A DNA stretch of 64,000 nucleotides from Castellaniella sp044508625 (GCA_044508625.1 JBIQHJ010000008.1:1-64000); one strand, 5' to 3'; positions 53,865 through 62,823 are shown, counted from the stretch's first letter. Notes: a model not told the origin generated them from the letters alone. Translations and numbers: made by a program.

Positions 53865-54590
53865 ATGAACGGCGAGCGCATCCTGATCGTCGAGGACGAG
53901 CCGACGATCGCGGAGAACCTCTATGACTATCTGGAGCACCAGGGGTTCGCCCCGGACGCGGCCTATGACGGTCACGGCGCCATGGCCATGCTGCGCACGG
54001 CGGGCTTCGAGGCAATGGTGCTGGATCTGGGCCTGCCGGGCATGGGCGGCATGGACCTGCTGCGCGCCATGCAGCACGACAGGCGCCTGTGGTGCCCGGT
54101 GCTGGTCTTGACGGCCAGGGATCGCATGGCGGACAAGCTTCTCGCCTTCGAGCATGGCGCCGACGACTACCTGATCAAGCCCTTTGCGCTGGCGGAGGTC
54201 GCGGCGCGCCTGCGGGTGCTGCTGCGCCGCGGGCGCGGGCCGCGACCGCAAGCCACGGCATTCGGCGACCTCGCATATGATCCGGGCAGACATGCGGCCA
54301 CGATCCATGGACGGCCCCTGCCGCTGCCGCGCAAGTCGGTGCTGCTACTCGAACTGCTGCTGGAGGCCTCAGGCCGTCCGGTGCCCCAGGCGCGTCTGAG
54401 GGACGCGCTGTGGCCACAGGGGCCGCCTTCCACCCGGGCCTTGAGCGATCAAGTGCACCTGCTGCGCCGCCACCTGCGCGAGGCCGGCGGCCCCAGGATC
54501 ATCGCCATCCCCGGGCACGGGTGGCGGCTGGCAGACGCCGCGGTGGACACCCCGGATGGGGCGCACCAGGATCACCCATCCGGGGGATAA
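53865..54590 (+). CDS. OmpR-family response regulator
   Basis: A 241-residue regulator. The receiver domain has acidic pocket D11/E12, phospho-acceptor D54 (MVLDLGLPG), T83 region LVLTARD and K106 (LIKPF). The C-terminal winged helix (about 125–225) ends in HLLRRHLREAGGPRIIAIPGHGWRL. It overlaps nothing but lies 5 bp before the sensor kinase gene, so the pair is coupled. PmrA/QseB-like by layout; the target genes may include the adjacent membrane methyltransferase. Confidence 0.93.
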   Translation: MNGERILIVEDEPTIAENLYDYLEHQGFAPDAAYDGHGAMAMLRTAGFEAMVLDLGLPGMGGMDLLRAMQHDRRLWCPVLVLTARDRMADKLLAFEHGADDYLIKPFALAEVAARLRVLLRRGRGPRPQATAFGDLAYDPGRHAATIHGRPLPLPRKSVLLLELLLEASGRPVPQARLRDALWPQGPPSTRALSDQVHLLRRHLREAGGPRIIAIPGHGWRLADAAVDTPDGAHQDHPSGG

Positions 54591-54595
54591 AGGCC

Positions 54596-55933
54596 ATGCG
54601 CTCGATCTCTCTTGCCAGCCGCGTGACCTGGGCTCTGACCGGATCGGTCGCATTGTTCCTGCTCGTCATCTGCCTGCTCGCCTACGAAGCATTTGCCCGC
54701 ATGGAGGACAACCTGGTCGACGACGTCCTGGCCGGACAGGTGCAGGCCCTGCGCCACGACCTGTCGATCGGCGAAGGCGCCGCCGCCTTGGCGTCGCGGA
54801 CGGGCGGCGACGAACGGATCCAGGCGTGGGTGCTGCCGGCCGACGTGCCACCGCCGGAAGGCGATCTGTTTGCCCAGGGCGCCGGTGCGCGCGAGGTCCA
54901 TCGCCAGGGTCGAACCTGGCATACCTGGGTCGAAACCGTTGCCCAGGGCCGGCTATATGTCCGCTACGACGCCACAGCGCACGAAGACCGCGTGCGGGCG
55001 TTCGGCGGCATACTGGCGGGCGGGGCGGCGGCGGCCATCGGGTGCGCGTGGCTGCTGGCACGCCTGCTGGCGCGGCGTGCCGTGGCACCCATCCGCATCG
55101 TCTCCGAGCGCCTGTCCTCCTGGAGCCGCGGCGGCGCGGACGCGCCCACCGCACGCGGCGACGAAGCCGCCCAGTTGCTCGACGCATTCAACCGCATCCA
55201 GGACCACGTCGACCGCTCGATGGCGCTCGAGCGGCAGTTCGCCGCAAACCTCAGCCATGAGCTGCGCACGCCATTGGCCGCCTTGCGCTCGGATGTCGAG
55301 ATGGCCTTGCTGGAAGCGTCACCGGACTCGTCGCTGCGCGCAAGACTGCAGCGCATGCTGGCCCAGGTCGACGCGGCTGCCGACAGCCTGTCGGGCGCCG
55401 TCGCAATGAACAGCGCCGATCCCAGCCGGATCGAGGACGTGGACCTGGCCGGCGCCCTGACCGAAGCGTGGTTCGCCATGCAGCCCGCGGCCCAGGCGCG
55501 GGGGCTCACGCTGCTGAACCGGATCCCGCCTGGGCGCTCCTGCCGGCTCGATCCCTACGCCCTGCTCATCGTGCTGCGGAACCTGCTGCGCAACGCGATC
55601 GAGCACGCCGCGCCGGCCACGCTGACCATCAGCCTCGAGGAGCCGGCGATCCTGCGGCTCCGCGATGACGGCCCGGGCATTCCGGCCGATCGGCTCGCCA
55701 GGCTGCAGGAGTGGCGCGAGGGCCGGGCGGACTTGAAGTCCGACGGCCGGATCGGGCCGGCCGGCCTGGGGCTGGCGATCGCGCAAAGAGTCTGCGACCT
55801 GCAAGGCTGGGAGCTGACCATCGCCTCCTCGCATGGTGGTCCGTCCAGTTGGACGGAATTCCGCTTGAGCCTCCCCCCCGGCAACCCTCACGGCCCGAAT
55901 TTTGTTTCAGCTTCCGGTCAGCAGGATTCGTAG
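54596..55933 (+). CDS. Sensor histidine kinase
   Basis: A 445-residue inner-membrane kinase. The first transmembrane segment is at about 11–30, then a periplasmic sensor region of about 105 residues, and a second segment at about 136–158. A HAMP-like stretch follows, and the HisKA dimerisation helix carries H221 (NLSHELRTPLAAL). The HATPase domain has an N box (NLLRNAIEHA), G1 (LRDDGPGIP) and G2 (GPAGLGLAIAQRVC). It pairs with the response regulator just upstream. The sensed signal is unknown. Confidence 0.94.
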   Translation: MRSISLASRVTWALTGSVALFLLVICLLAYEAFARMEDNLVDDVLAGQVQALRHDLSIGEGAAALASRTGGDERIQAWVLPADVPPPEGDLFAQGAGAREVHRQGRTWHTWVETVAQGRLYVRYDATAHEDRVRAFGGILAGGAAAAIGCAWLLARLLARRAVAPIRIVSERLSSWSRGGADAPTARGDEAAQLLDAFNRIQDHVDRSMALERQFAANLSHELRTPLAALRSDVEMALLEASPDSSLRARLQRMLAQVDAAADSLSGAVAMNSADPSRIEDVDLAGALTEAWFAMQPAAQARGLTLLNRIPPGRSCRLDPYALLIVLRNLLRNAIEHAAPATLTISLEEPAILRLRDDGPGIPADRLARLQEWREGRADLKSDGRIGPAGLGLAIAQRVCDLQGWELTIASSHGGPSSWTEFRLSLPPGNPHGPNFVSASGQQDS

Positions 55934-55985
55934 GTTTTTCGAAGGCCGTGGCGCTAAGGTTCCCAGGGTAGCCAACGGAGGCCCC

Positions 55986-56666
55986 ATGCCGAACCCTGTG
56001 TTTTTCTTCAAGCCCGCGAAGATGCGGGCGGACGCCCCACGCCTCGATCTCGTCTGGGCGCGCCTGGCGCAGGCCCAGGCCCGGCGCCGCCATGCGCTCA
56101 CCATCCTGGGCGCGGCGGCCGTCCTGGCATCGCCATGGGTGGCATCGGCATGGCCGCAAACCGGCTGGGTCAACCAGGGCCTGGAATGGCTGGGATTGGG
56201 GCTGATGCTCCTGGCGCTGCTCGGCCGCAGCGCCTGCATGCTGTATCTTGGCGGCCGCAAGGGGGCCGAATTGATTGCAGACGGCCCCTACTCTGTCAGC
56301 CGCAATCCGCTGTATGTCTTCTCGATCCTGGCGGTGCTGGGAATCGGCCTGCAGACGGGCAGCCTCACGGTGGGACTGGCTCTGGCCCTGGCGGCATTCG
56401 CGATATTCCGCTGGATCGTGGCCGAGGAGGAATGCCTGCTGCGCACGGCCTTCGGCGCCGACTACGAGGCCTATTGCGCCCGCGTCCCGCGCTTTGGCCC
56501 GCGCCCCGGCCTCTGGCGCTCGCCGCGGCGAATCACCGTGGACCTGCCCGGAGTCTGGAAAACCGTGCGTGATGCGCTGCCCTATTTCCTGTCGATTCCT
56601 CTGTTCGAGGCGATCGAGGCGGCCCAGGACGCCGGCTGGGTGCACGTCCGGCTGTTGCTCTTTTGA
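55986..56666 (+). CDS. Isoprenylcysteine carboxyl methyltransferase-like membrane methyltransferase
   Basis: A 226-residue membrane protein of the ICMT/PEMT superfamily. The signature is PYSVSRNPLYVFSIL (near residues 99–113), followed by helices and EEECLLRTAFGADYEAYCARV, the SAM-contacting end. About four transmembrane helices. Bacteria have no prenylated CaaX proteins in general, so the substrate is more likely a lipid or small amphipathic molecule. GGAGG precedes the ATG. It lies 52 bp after the sensor kinase and is probably controlled by that system. Confidence 0.87.
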   Translation: MPNPVFFFKPAKMRADAPRLDLVWARLAQAQARRRHALTILGAAAVLASPWVASAWPQTGWVNQGLEWLGLGLMLLALLGRSACMLYLGGRKGAELIADGPYSVSRNPLYVFSILAVLGIGLQTGSLTVGLALALAAFAIFRWIVAEEECLLRTAFGADYEAYCARVPRFGPRPGLWRSPRRITVDLPGVWKTVRDALPYFLSIPLFEAIEAAQDAGWVHVRLLLF

Positions 56667-56671
56667 AACCA

Positions 56672-56748
56672 TGGCCCGCCCTGCAGGATTCGAACCTGCG
56701 GCCTACGGCTTAGAAGGCCGTTGCTCTATCCAACTGAGCTAAGGGCGG
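56672..56748 (-). tRNA. tRNA-Arg (UCU anticodon)
   Basis: Complete minus-strand cloverleaf: acceptor CCGCCCT / AGGGCGG, D arm TAGCTCAGTTGGATAGAGC, anticodon loop CTTCTAA (UCU), T arm GCAGGTTCGAATCCTGC, discriminator G and encoded CCA (56672–56674). It lies between the methyltransferase gene and pldA, oriented opposite to both. Confidence 0.97.
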
Positions 56749-56836
56749 GACGCATCGCGGCATTGTCACACCGGGAAACCGGCATTTTAGCGCGCAAGTG
56801 CTAAAGTTCCGTCCAGTACCGTCATCGAGGCCCAGC

Positions 56837-58081
56837 ATGCCGCCCATGCCCATGATCCACGTCCTGTTCCGCACCCTGACCCGGCGCCTGCCGGCCCTCT
56901 GGCTGGCCGTCGCCCTCCTCCCGCCGGCGCATGCCGGCATCGTGTACCGCCTGACGCAGCCCAGCGTCCACGCCGGCGAGGCGATCGAGCTGCAAGGCGT
57001 GATCTTCAACGATACGGGCAGCGCCCTGACGGTCACGCCGCCGCGCACGCTCGAGGCCGGCCTGCAGGATGCCTCCGGCCGCTCGCGCAGCCTGAGCTTC
57101 ACCCTGGCCAGCCCGCCCGACACGATCGTGCTGCCGGCCAACACATTCGCGCAGATCGCCTGGACCGCCACGGCCCCCGAGGCCGTCCGCGGCCTGCAGC
57201 GCCTGCGCATCGAGGACCAGCCCGCCTCCGCGCTGGCGCTGGACGTGGTGGACGGCAAGGGCGGCGGGGCCCCGCTGCTGGCGGGCGCGGCCGCCCCCGC
57301 GGCCGCGGCGGGGACGGCGACGGCCGCGCCCCCCGCCGTCCCGCCGGGCGAGCCGACGCCCTTCGACAGGTTCCGCAATGCGATCTCGCCCTACGAGCCC
57401 ATCTATTTCATCGTCGGCAACCGCGACGGCGCGGATGCGCGCTTTCAGCTCAGCTTCAAGTACCGGCTGCTCAGCCCCGACGATCCCGCCCGCGCGAGCT
57501 TCATGGACCACTGGTATTTCGGCTACACGCAGACCTCGCTCTGGGACCTGCATTCGGACTCCATCCCCTTCGTCGACACCACCTACAATCCCAGCCTGTT
57601 CTGGAGCCGGGACGTGCTGTGGGAATCCCCGTCGCGCGACTGGTGGGTGGGCCTGAACGCGGGCTATGATCATCTGTCCAACGGCAAGAACGACGAGGAT
57701 TCCCGCTCGCTCAACGACCTGTACGTGCAGCCCTCGCTCAACTACCGCTTCGAGGGCGGCAGCGCGCTGACCTTCATGCCCCGGTTCAAGTACTACGTCA
57801 CGACGGACGCCGACATGCGCTATCCCGACTACCTGGGCCGCATCGACTGGAAGCTGCGCTGGGCCCAGGACGACGGCCTGTCGCTCACCGGCCTCTACCG
57901 CCAGGGCTCCGAAGGCCGCAACGCCACGCAGATCGAGGCCGCCTGGCCGCTGCGCCGCACCTTCCTCCACATGAACGGCTACCTGTACGCGCAATACTTC
58001 CGCGGATACGGCGAGACCCTGCTCGGCTACCAGCAGAAATCCGATCCGGTGGTCCGCTTCGGCATCGCCCTCGTGCCCTGA
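56837..58081 (+). CDS. pldA: Outer membrane phospholipase A1 with extra N-terminal domain
   Basis: OMPLA (414 residues), an outer-membrane barrel that hydrolyses phospholipids misplaced in the outer leaflet when dimerised by calcium. The triad is H279, S281 and N293 (YDHLSNG, then SLNDLY), with calcium-site S289 in the same loop. The barrel covers about residues 185–414. E. coli PldA has 289 residues; here a signal peptide (1–33, AHA) and about 140 extra residues come first, a beta-rich domain (35–137) plus an Ala/Pro linker (138–175). The ATG at 56837 follows GAGG; another ATG 39 bp upstream is less likely. Confidence 0.92.
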   Translation: MPPMPMIHVLFRTLTRRLPALWLAVALLPPAHAGIVYRLTQPSVHAGEAIELQGVIFNDTGSALTVTPPRTLEAGLQDASGRSRSLSFTLASPPDTIVLPANTFAQIAWTATAPEAVRGLQRLRIEDQPASALALDVVDGKGGGAPLLAGAAAPAAAAGTATAAPPAVPPGEPTPFDRFRNAISPYEPIYFIVGNRDGADARFQLSFKYRLLSPDDPARASFMDHWYFGYTQTSLWDLHSDSIPFVDTTYNPSLFWSRDVLWESPSRDWWVGLNAGYDHLSNGKNDEDSRSLNDLYVQPSLNYRFEGGSALTFMPRFKYYVTTDADMRYPDYLGRIDWKLRWAQDDGLSLTGLYRQGSEGRNATQIEAAWPLRRTFLHMNGYLYAQYFRGYGETLLGYQQKSDPVVRFGIALVP

Positions 58082-58084
58082 GCC

Positions 58085-60010
58085 ATGAGCGCCCAGATCC
58101 TGCGCTTCATCCTCGCCGCGCTGGTGCTGCTGACGCTCAGCCGGGCGCTGCTGATCGCCTGGCTGTGGCCGCGCGTGCGCGCCGCCGGCGGCCCTCGCAA
58201 GATCCTTGCCGGGGGCCTGCGGATCGACCTCAACCAGATCGCCATGTGGGCCGGCATCCCCGCCCTGCTCGCCCCCTGGGTGGGCGACCAGCCCCTGGCC
58301 ATCGCCCTCACCGGCCATTGGCTGCTGGCGGCCTGGACGCTGATGGTGCTGCTGGAGGTCTCGACCCCGCAATTCATCCTCGAGTACGACAGCCGGCCCA
58401 ACCGCCTCTACATCGAGTATCTGAAGTACCCCAAGGAGGTCTTCGGCATGCTCTGGAAGGGCTACAAGCTCGTCCTGCTGGCCGCGGCCCTCGTGCTCGC
58501 GCTGGCGATCGGCCTGGGATGGACCTGGTTCGGCCGGACCGCGCCCGACACACTGCCCGGATTCTGGTGGCGCGCCGCCCTCACCCTGGCGATCGCGGCG
58601 GCCATCGTGCTGGCGATCCGCGGCACGCTGGGGCATCGCCCCATCAACCCGGCCTCGGTCGCCTGGTGCGGCGACAGCCTGCTCAACACCCTGCCCCTGA
58701 ACTCGCTCTACAGCGTCCTGTTCGCCCTCTACGCCATCAAGAACGAGCGCTCGGCCGCCGACGTCTACGGGGACATGCCGGAGGAGGACATGCACGCCCT
58801 GGTCTGCGAGCAGGCGGGCTTCCAGCCCTCGGGCACCGACATCCCCTCGCTGCATTTCCAGCAGGCGAGCCACGACCCGCCGCGTCCGCGGAACCTGGTG
58901 CTGATCGTCGAGGAAAGCCTGGGCGCGCAGTACGTCGGCAATCTCGGCGGCGCGGACCTGACCCCCTGCCTCGACGCGCTGGCCGCGCAAGGCTGGAACT
59001 TCACGCGCGCGTACGCCACCGGCACGCGGTCCGTGCGCGGCCTCGAGGCGGTGACGGCGGGCTTTCCGCCCACCGTCTCGGACGCCGCCCTGCGCCTGGC
59101 GAACGCCCAGAGCCGCTTCTTCACGCTGGCGCAGTTGCTCAAGCGGCACGGCTACCGCTCGCGCTTCATCTACGGCGGCGAGGCGCACTTCGACAATATG
59201 AAAAGCTTCTTCCTGGGCAATGGCTTCGACGACCTGTTCGACCTGCCCACCTTCGAGTCGCCGGCCTTCGTCGGGACCTGGGGCGCGAGCGACGAGGACA
59301 TGTTCGACAAGCTGCATGCGCTGCTCGAGTCCGGCGGCGGGCAGCCGACGCTGACGCTGGCGTTCTCGGTCAGCAACCATACGCCCTGGGAATACCCCGC
59401 CGGGCGGTTCCCCGTCCAGGGCGATCCGGCCACCGTCGAGAACACCGTGCGCTACGCCGACTGGGCGATCGGACGGTTCTTCGAGCAGGCGCGCCGCTCG
59501 CACTACTGGGACGACACCGTGTTCCTGATCGTCGCCGATCACGATTCCCGCGTCGGCGGGGCCCAGCTCGTGCCCCTGCGGCATTTCCACATTCCCGCCC
59601 TGATCCTCGGCGGCGGCGTCCCGACCCGGCGCGACGAGCGCATCATCAGCCAGATCGACCTGCCGCCCACCCTGCTGTCGCTGATCGGGGTGAGCGACAG
59701 CCATCCCATGATCGGCCACGACCTCACCCGCGGGGGCGGCGGGCGCGCCATGATGCAGTTCGAGGAAAACTACGGCTACCTCAGCGGCGACACCCTGGTG
59801 GTGCTCGAGCCGCAACAGTCCGCCCGCGCCTACCGCTATTCCGCGCCCGACGGCTACGAGCCGCTGCCGGGCGATCCAGGGCTCGCGCGCATCGCCCTGG
59901 CCCACGCCCTGTGGCCCGCCTGGGTCTACCGCAACCAGGCCTACACCCTGCCCGAGCTCAGGCTGAAGACGCTTGCCGCGCAAGGGGCCATGCTAGAATC
60001 AGCCCCTTGA
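58085..60010 (+). CDS. LtaS/OpgB-like membrane phosphotransferase (sulfatase fold)
   Basis: A 641-residue protein. Five N-terminal transmembrane helices (to about residue 195) are followed by a periplasmic alkaline-phosphatase/sulfatase domain. The metal site includes EES (near 278) and the candidate nucleophile T314 in ATGTRSVRG. HTPWEYP and ADHDSRVGG supply later ligands. LtaS relatives transfer phosphoglycerol (OpgB) or phosphoethanolamine to glycans or lipids; the acceptor is unknown. It starts 3 bp after the pldA stop, implying coupled expression. Confidence 0.88.
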   Translation: MSAQILRFILAALVLLTLSRALLIAWLWPRVRAAGGPRKILAGGLRIDLNQIAMWAGIPALLAPWVGDQPLAIALTGHWLLAAWTLMVLLEVSTPQFILEYDSRPNRLYIEYLKYPKEVFGMLWKGYKLVLLAAALVLALAIGLGWTWFGRTAPDTLPGFWWRAALTLAIAAAIVLAIRGTLGHRPINPASVAWCGDSLLNTLPLNSLYSVLFALYAIKNERSAADVYGDMPEEDMHALVCEQAGFQPSGTDIPSLHFQQASHDPPRPRNLVLIVEESLGAQYVGNLGGADLTPCLDALAAQGWNFTRAYATGTRSVRGLEAVTAGFPPTVSDAALRLANAQSRFFTLAQLLKRHGYRSRFIYGGEAHFDNMKSFFLGNGFDDLFDLPTFESPAFVGTWGASDEDMFDKLHALLESGGGQPTLTLAFSVSNHTPWEYPAGRFPVQGDPATVENTVRYADWAIGRFFEQARRSHYWDDTVFLIVADHDSRVGGAQLVPLRHFHIPALILGGGVPTRRDERIISQIDLPPTLLSLIGVSDSHPMIGHDLTRGGGGRAMMQFEENYGYLSGDTLVVLEPQQSARAYRYSAPDGYEPLPGDPGLARIALAHALWPAWVYRNQAYTLPELRLKTLAAQGAMLESAP

Positions 60011-60012
60011 GT

Positions 60013-60089
60013 CGGGGCGTGGCGCAGCCTGGTAGCGCATCTGCTTTGGGAGCAGAGGGTCGCACGTTCGAATCGTGTCGCCCCGACCA
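60013..60089 (+). tRNA. tRNA-Pro (UGG anticodon)
   Basis: Complete plus-strand cloverleaf: acceptor CGGGGCG / CGCCCCG, D arm GGCGCAGCCTGGTAGCGC, anticodon loop TTTGGGA (UGG), T arm CACGTTCGAATCGTG, discriminator A and encoded CCA (60087–60089). It begins 2 bp after the end of the preceding gene. Confidence 0.97.
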
Positions 60090-60112
60090 ACGAATTCGCC
60101 TTCGACCGGCAA

Positions 60113-60128
60113 GTTGACGCGCGTCAAC
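60113..60128. promoter_or_regulatory. FNR/CRP-like palindrome upstream of the dehydrogenase operon
   Basis: GTTGACGCGCGTCAAC is a perfect 16-bp dyad containing TTGAC-N4-GTCAA, the half-site layout of FNR/ANR/DNR-type regulators. It lies 59 bp before the E1-alpha start. A second palindrome, CATGGAA-GAAT-TTCCATG (60144–60161), lies between it and the gene and could form a leader hairpin. Confidence 0.55.
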
Positions 60129-60186
60129 ATCCTGGACGACCACCATGGAAGAATTTCCATGACGGGATCGCCCAAGGAGAAAGACC

Positions 60187-61155
60187 ATGCAACTGAGTCG
60201 TGACGAACTCAAGGACGCATATGCAAAGATGCGTACGATTCGCGAGTTCGAGGAACGGGTACACAAGGAATTCGCGACCGGGAAGATCCCCGGCTTCGTC
60301 CACCTCTACGCAGGCGAAGAAACCTCGGCCGTGGGCGTCTGCATGCACCTCGGCGACGTCGACCACATCACCAGCACCCACCGCGGGCACGGCCATTGCA
60401 TCGGCAAGGGCTGCGACATCGACGGCATGATGAAGGAAATCTTCGGCCGCCAGGGCGGCCTGTGCAAGGGCAAGGGGGGCTCGATGCACATCGCCGACGT
60501 CGGCAAGGGCATGCTGGGCGCCAACGGCATCGTCGGCGGCGGGCCACCGCTGGCCTGCGGCGCCGCGCTGGCGGCGAAACAGCGCGGCACCGGCGGGATC
60601 GCGGTGGCGTTCTTCGGCGACGGCGCCTTCAACCAGGGCACCACCCTGGAATCGCTCAATTTCGCATCCGTCTACCAGCTCCCCGTGTTCTTCGTGCTCG
60701 AAGACAACGGCTACGCCGAGAGCACCTCCAGCGACTGGTCGATCGGCGGCCACGATCCGGTGCTGCGCGCCCGCGGGTTCGGCATTCCCGGAAAGCACGT
60801 GGACGGCCACGATTTCTTCGCGGTCCACCGCGCGGCCAAGGAGGCGATCGAACGCATCCGGGCCGGCGAAGGGCCTCAATTCCTGCACATCGAGCTCACG
60901 CGCTACTACGGCCATTTCGAGGGCGACGCGATGACCTACCGCCCGCCCGGCGAGGTGGCGCAGGCCAGGAGCCTCTACGACTGCCTGGCGTTCTTCAGGG
61001 CGCGGGTGACGAGCGGCGGCCTGCTGGACGCCGCGATCCTCGATGAAATCGACGACGAGACGGTGGAGCTCATCGACAAGGCCGTGGCCGACTCCAAGGC
61101 CGCGCCGCCGCCCACGGCGGCGGAACTCACGACCGATGTCTACGACAGCTATTGA
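60187..61155 (+). CDS. acoA: 2-oxoacid/acetoin dehydrogenase E1 component alpha subunit
   Basis: Thiamine-diphosphate-dependent E1 alpha subunit of 322 residues. The ThDP motif runs from FFGDGAFNQG to LEDNGYA. RGHGHCIGKGCDIDGMMKEI is the usual substrate-channel block. The size and the alpha/beta split suit acetoin dehydrogenase (AcoA) or branched-chain/pyruvate E1; the AcoA-like segment GGSMHIAD is present. GGAGA precedes the ATG. It heads a five-gene run. The substrate is not certain. Confidence 0.87.
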   Translation: MQLSRDELKDAYAKMRTIREFEERVHKEFATGKIPGFVHLYAGEETSAVGVCMHLGDVDHITSTHRGHGHCIGKGCDIDGMMKEIFGRQGGLCKGKGGSMHIADVGKGMLGANGIVGGGPPLACGAALAAKQRGTGGIAVAFFGDGAFNQGTTLESLNFASVYQLPVFFVLEDNGYAESTSSDWSIGGHDPVLRARGFGIPGKHVDGHDFFAVHRAAKEAIERIRAGEGPQFLHIELTRYYGHFEGDAMTYRPPGEVAQARSLYDCLAFFRARVTSGGLLDAAILDEIDDETVELIDKAVADSKAAPPPTAAELTTDVYDSY

Positions 61156-61167
61156 GGGAGACCCACG

Positions 61168-62181
61168 ATGAGCAAGAAATCGTTTCGCCAGGCCCTCAAT
61201 GAGGCCATGCGCCAGGAAATGGAGCGCGACCCGAGCGTCATCCTGCTCGGCGAGGACATCGCCGGCGGCATGGGCGCCGGGGGCGAGCAGGATGCCTGGG
61301 GCGACGTGCTCGGCGCCAGCAAGGGCCTGCTCGCGAAGTTCGGCCGGGAACGGATCTACGACACGCCGATCAGCGAAAGCGCCTTCATCGGCGCGGCGGC
61401 GGGAGCGGCGATCAACGGCTTGCGCCCGGTGGCGCAACTGATGTTCGTCGACTTCTTCGGCGTGTGCGGTGACCAGATCTTCAACCAGATCGCCAAGTTC
61501 CGCTACATGTTCGGCGGCAAGGCGACGACGCCGGTCGTCATCCGCACCCTGTTCGGCGCCGGCACGCGCGCCGCGAGCCAGCACAGCCAGTGCCTCTATC
61601 CGGTCTTTGCGCATTTCCCCGGCCTGAAGGTGGTGATCCCGTCCTCGCCCTACGAGGCGAAAGGCCTGATGATCCAGTCGATCCAGGACGACGACCCCGT
61701 CATTTTCTTCGAGCACAAGGCGATGTACGACGACACCGAGGAAGTGCCGGACGAGCCCTACACCATCCCGCTGGGAAAGGCGAAGGTCATCCGCGAGGGC
61801 GCCGACGTGACCATCGTGGCCATCGGCCGGATGGTGCAGCTTGCCATCAAGGCGGCCGAGTCGCTGGAAAAGGACGGCATCCACTGCACCGTCATCGATC
61901 CACGGACGGTCTCGCCGCTGGACATGGACACCATCCTGGCGAGCGTGCGGCAGACCGGTCGGCTGGTCGTCGTCGACGAAGCCAGCCCCCGCTGCAACAT
62001 CGCGACCGACGTCGCGGCGCAAGTGGCCCAGCAGGCGTTCGAAGCACTCAAGGCGCCGATCCGGATGGTCTCGCCGCCGCATGCGCCGGTGCCCTTCGCC
62101 CCGGAACTGGAAGACCTCTACATCCCGAGCCGGGCGAGGATACAGGCGGCCGCGGCGGAAGTGGCGAGGTACACGGCATGA
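61168..62181 (+). CDS. acoB: 2-oxoacid/acetoin dehydrogenase E1 component beta subunit
   Basis: E1 beta partner of 337 residues. It has the pyrimidine-binding N-terminal domain (LGEDIAGGMGAGG, TPISESAFIGAAAGAAINGL) and a transketolase C-terminal domain (VIDPRTVSPLDMDTIL, VVDEASPRCNIATDVA). It forms the alpha2-beta2 heterotetramer with the product of the preceding gene, 12 bp upstream. The stop overlaps the start of the lipoyl-protein gene. Confidence 0.9.
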   Translation: MSKKSFRQALNEAMRQEMERDPSVILLGEDIAGGMGAGGEQDAWGDVLGASKGLLAKFGRERIYDTPISESAFIGAAAGAAINGLRPVAQLMFVDFFGVCGDQIFNQIAKFRYMFGGKATTPVVIRTLFGAGTRAASQHSQCLYPVFAHFPGLKVVIPSSPYEAKGLMIQSIQDDDPVIFFEHKAMYDDTEEVPDEPYTIPLGKAKVIREGADVTIVAIGRMVQLAIKAAESLEKDGIHCTVIDPRTVSPLDMDTILASVRQTGRLVVVDEASPRCNIATDVAAQVAQQAFEALKAPIRMVSPPHAPVPFAPELEDLYIPSRARIQAAAAEVARYTA

Positions 62182-62486
62182 GCAAGGACATCCACCCCCT
62201 GATCATGCCCAAGCTCGGATTGACGATGAAAGAGGGCAGCGTCGCCGCATGGCGGGTCGCCGTGGGCGAGCGGGTCAAGCAAGGCGAGCCGGTCGCCGAC
62301 ATCGAAACGGAAAAGATCACCGCGGAATACGAGGCTCCCTGCGCCGGCGTCTTGCGCCGGCGGACCGCCGACCCGGGGGTCGTGCTTCCCGTGGGGGCAT
62401 TGATCGGCGTCGTCGCGGCGCCGGACCTGCCCGAGGCCGCGATCGATGCCTTCATCCAGGCGTTCGAGCCGGATACGCCAAGCTGA
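62178..62486 (+). CDS. Stand-alone lipoyl-domain protein
   Basis: A 102-residue protein consisting of one lipoyl/biotinyl domain. The attachment lysine is K46 in DIETEKITAEYEAP, the standard lipoyl hairpin. IMPKLGLTMKEGSVAAW (9–25) is the E2-type N-terminal strand. Normally this domain is fused to E2. Here it ends with a short acidic tail (DAFIQAFEPDTPS), so it works as a mobile carrier between E1, E2 and E3. The ATG overlaps the E1-beta stop. Confidence 0.88.
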   Translation: MSKDIHPLIMPKLGLTMKEGSVAAWRVAVGERVKQGEPVADIETEKITAEYEAPCAGVLRRRTADPGVVLPVGALIGVVAAPDLPEAAIDAFIQAFEPDTPS

Positions 62487-62500
62487 ACCGGGGGACCGCC

Positions 62501-62809
62501 ATGCCGCTGCAGGCCGCATTCATCTTCCTGGCGCAAGGCGCCGACGGCGCCCTCCACAGGGCGAGGATCAGCACCCCCCAGGTGGACCTGATCGTGGTGG
62601 GGGTCGCCGACTACGCCGCCGCCGAACACGCCGCGCGCGCGCTCGTCGCGGAGGGCGTCGCGGCAATCGAGCTGTGCGGCGGATTCGGCGTCGCGGGGAC
62701 CGCCCGCATCGTGCAGGCCGTCGGCGGCAAGGCCGCGGTCGGCGCCGTGCGTTTCGACGGCCATCCGGGCCTGGACTGGAAAAGCGGCGACGAGGTCTTC
62801 GGCGCCTGA
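62501..62809 (+). CDS. DUF6506-like small protein
   Basis: A 102-residue soluble protein with alternating strands and helices (AAFIFLAQGAD, DLIVVGVADYAAAEHAARAL, AIELCGGFGVAGTARIV). I associate it with the DUF6506 family from memory; the function is unknown. Its place between the two halves of the split E2 suggests a role with this dehydrogenase, perhaps regulatory. The ATG follows the previous stop by 14 bp. Confidence 0.72.
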   Translation: MPLQAAFIFLAQGADGALHRARISTPQVDLIVVGVADYAAAEHAARALVAEGVAAIELCGGFGVAGTARIVQAVGGKAAVGAVRFDGHPGLDWKSGDEVFGA

Positions 62810-62823
62810 ACGGAGAACACGCC

